Shown here: piece by piece, positions 62,581-64,000 of the stretch
Position numbering within the stretch: the stretch's first letter is position 1
How the letters are laid out: the number at the start of each line of letters is the position of its first letter
Origin: Marinifilum fragile JCM 15579
GTDB taxonomy: Bacteria > Bacteroidota > Bacteroidia > Bacteroidales > Marinifilaceae
DNA: 64,000 nt
Reading direction: 5' to 3'
Assembly (NCBI RefSeq): GCF_001310955.1
Contig: NZ_BAZX01000011.1
Location: forward strand, 1 to 64,000
Notes under the pieces: generated by a model
What the model was told of the DNA's origin: nothing
The model's database searches: none
The model's input: only the letters and a program-made list of their open reading frames with translations
Made by a program: the position numbers and the translations under genes

Positions 62581-63237
62581 TTAAAAATTGTATGTAATAC
62601 CAACACCTGGTAACCAAGCTCTGTATTTGTATTCTCCTGCAAAACCTGAGTTGCTATCCACTCTGTCCACTTTTTCTCCTTCATTGTATAGTAATGAAGC
62701 ATCTAAGCTAAGCTTGTTGTTAAGTTTATAAGAAAAACCTAATGAAATGCCTACTTTGTTCGCTCCTGGAGTTTCAGGAGTATAGTACATATCATTTGTT
62801 GGTGTTTCGTCGAAATATAAACCAGCATAAAGATCTAATTTTTCATTAGCAGTGTATCTTGCACCAAATCTCCAAGTCATTGTATTGTCCCAGTCTCTTG
62901 TACTTTCAGAATCGGCAAGAACAGGAATCATTACATTAGGGATGCTAGGATGAGGAATAGAAGTATTTTTTTCAAAATCAAAATTCAATGATTTGTATGC
63001 ATTCCATTTAATAAAGTTTGCATCAGCAGAAACCAACCATTTGTCGTTGATCTGATATGCAAAACCAATATTTAAACTTGCAGGAAGTGGTAATGATGCT
63101 GCAACTCCTCCATCAGGGAAAAGTGCAGAAATACCTTCAGGAACAGTAAAATCAGCATCTGCATCAGAATATTCAAGATCAACATCTACTTGCGATCTGT
63201 ATGAAATACCAATGTTTAATTTTTCAGTAGGTTGCAA
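62581..63237 (-). CDS. OmpP1/FadL-family outer-membrane porin, C-terminal part (frameshifted)
   Basis: Second half of a FadL-like barrel: LNIGFAYQINDKWLVSADANFIKW, AYTANEKLDLYAGLYFDETP and a C-terminal GITYNF ending in Phe. One base added near 63302 (minus strand ATCCGG to ATCCCGG) joins it to the upstream fragment through LIPVFGSVNISGNNIQYGYN. Restored gene 62581-63854, about 424 aa, a normal FadL/OmpP1 length. FadL family imports hydrophobic compounds. Confidence 0.85.
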   Translation of the reverse strand: MQPTEKLNIGISYRSQVDVDLEYSDADADFTVPEGISALFPDGGVAASLPLPASLNIGFAYQINDKWLVSADANFIKWNAYKSLNFDFEKNTSIPHPSIPNVMIPVLADSESTRDWDNTMTWRFGARYTANEKLDLYAGLYFDETPTNDMYYTPETPGANKVGISLGFSYKLNNKLSLDASLLYNEGEKVDRVDSNSGFAGEYKYRAWLPGVGITYNF

Positions 63238-63284
63238 GAAAACTCCAAGGTTATAACCATACTGAATGTTGTTTCCTGAAATAT

Positions 63285-63854
63285 TTACTGAGCCAAAAAC
63301 CGGATCAGCTGATCTACAAGAGGTCCTACATTTACCGCTCTGTTTAAATCTTCTTCTCCGTAAACAATATTTAGTCCTGCACCAACACTTAACCAGTCAT
63401 TTATTTTATAAGAAACTGTTGGTTGAATATAAATTGCTTTTAAGGTAATGTCTTGAATTAATTGATTCCCAGACCAGTCATTTCCCCAATCCATAGTGTT
63501 TCCAAATGGAGTATATACCCCAAGACCAACAGCAAGCTTTTCGCTTACTTTCATTGATCCATATAAATAGAACGGAGTATTTGTTGGGTTATCTGTAGAT
63601 TCAGTACCATTTAATCCTGTATATTCTGCTTTAGTAAAAGTGCCAAATCCACCTAATGAGAAGCTATATTTGTTACTTAATGTTGCCAATGCACCTGGGT
63701 TCCATTGCATGCTGCTTGCGTCAAAGTTTAATGCAGTACCAACATGTCCCATCCCAGTTTGCTTAGCTCCCTGAAGATTAACAGCATAACCTTCTGCTTT
63801 TACATTGTATGCCATTGCAATTACAGCGATGGCTAAACAAATTCTTTTAATCAT
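63285..63854 (-). CDS. OmpP1/FadL-family outer-membrane porin, N-terminal part
   Basis: N-terminal part: signal peptide (residues 1-20, ending VKAEG), then the FadL/OmpP1 start GYAVNLQGAKQTGMGHVGTA and NPGALATL, with barrel strands. ATG 63854 (MIKRICLA) is the family start; the frame is open to 63920 but the extra 22 residues have no signal character. It breaks near 63302 by one missing base; the rest follows at 62581-63237. The upstream 146 nt to the window end hold no clear promoter. Confidence 0.86.
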   Translation of the reverse strand: MIKRICLAIAVIAMAYNVKAEGYAVNLQGAKQTGMGHVGTALNFDASSMQWNPGALATLSNKYSFSLGGFGTFTKAEYTGLNGTESTDNPTNTPFYLYGSMKVSEKLAVGLGVYTPFGNTMDWGNDWSGNQLIQDITLKAIYIQPTVSYKINDWLSVGAGLNIVYGEEDLNRAVNVGPLVDQLIRFLAQ

Positions 63855-64000
63855 AAGTTGATGTTTTAAAATTTCGATCTGAATATAATTTAAAAACTTT
63901 GTCTTGCAAGTGTAATACAATTAAGATCAGGAGGTTGAGGTGTGTAAATATCAGTAAATCAAAATCATGCAAATATTTAGATTTATCGATAAGAAAAAGG

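Overview
The window comes from a member of the Bacteroidota. Evidence: low G+C, Bacteroidota-type promoters (TTG, 18-21 nt, TAnnTTTG), weak Shine-Dalgarno signals, type IX secretion and gliding genes (gldH, porW/sprE, porX), a GYDIA-family GHMP kinase and a DUF6261-type protein. The gene content looks like a marine Marinilabiliales/Marinifilaceae-type gliding lineage, but that rank is a guess.

Layout. 1-12 kb: ricT-gldH-trmB-alkyltransferase-like gene, an Mrp ATPase, then porW-porX-tsaE-ald (T9SS core and regulator beside housekeeping genes) and a convergent HAD phosphatase. 12-24.8 kb: a large outer-membrane protein, kdtA, a class II ribonucleotide reductase behind a structured leader with a DnaA box, a promoter-terminator unit that probably makes a ~137-nt RNA, a single-domain response regulator, gltX, glnS and folB. 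24.8-35 kb: an accessory stretch after tRNA-Cys. It holds a Panacea-domain antitoxin overlapping a large membrane-anchored partner, a DUF6261 protein, a 42-bp palindromic tandem repeat, a VKOR-DsbA fusion beside a small cysteine-containing exported protein, a broken serine hydrolase, a rhodanese and a BlaI/BlaR1 pair.

35.5-51.1 kb: the most unusual locus, one minus-strand operon combining two ABC-2 export modules with a full RND efflux module. Order of transcription: ABC ATPase, ABC permease joined to an M1-peptidase-like/golvesin-like periplasmic part, TolC-like protein, membrane-fusion lipoprotein, RND pump, a 1580-residue RND pump fused to an ABC ATPase, and a second ABC permease. In the fusion, four membrane helices appear to be inserted inside the ATPase domain.

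51.5-64 kb: an AhpD-like protein, a second rhodanese, NfeD, a five-gene mevalonate operon (fni, HMG-CoA reductase, GYDIA kinase, mvaD, mevalonate kinase), two tandem TPR histidine kinases with nearly identical catalytic halves, and a FadL-like porin.

Sequence quality. Six genes (mrp, serine hydrolase, blaR1, ABC-permease/M1-like, nfeD, fadL) each become intact if one or two missing bases are restored, mostly in short G/C or A runs. Seven deletions and no insertions suggest systematic sequencing error rather than gene decay, so fragments are listed with their restored extents.
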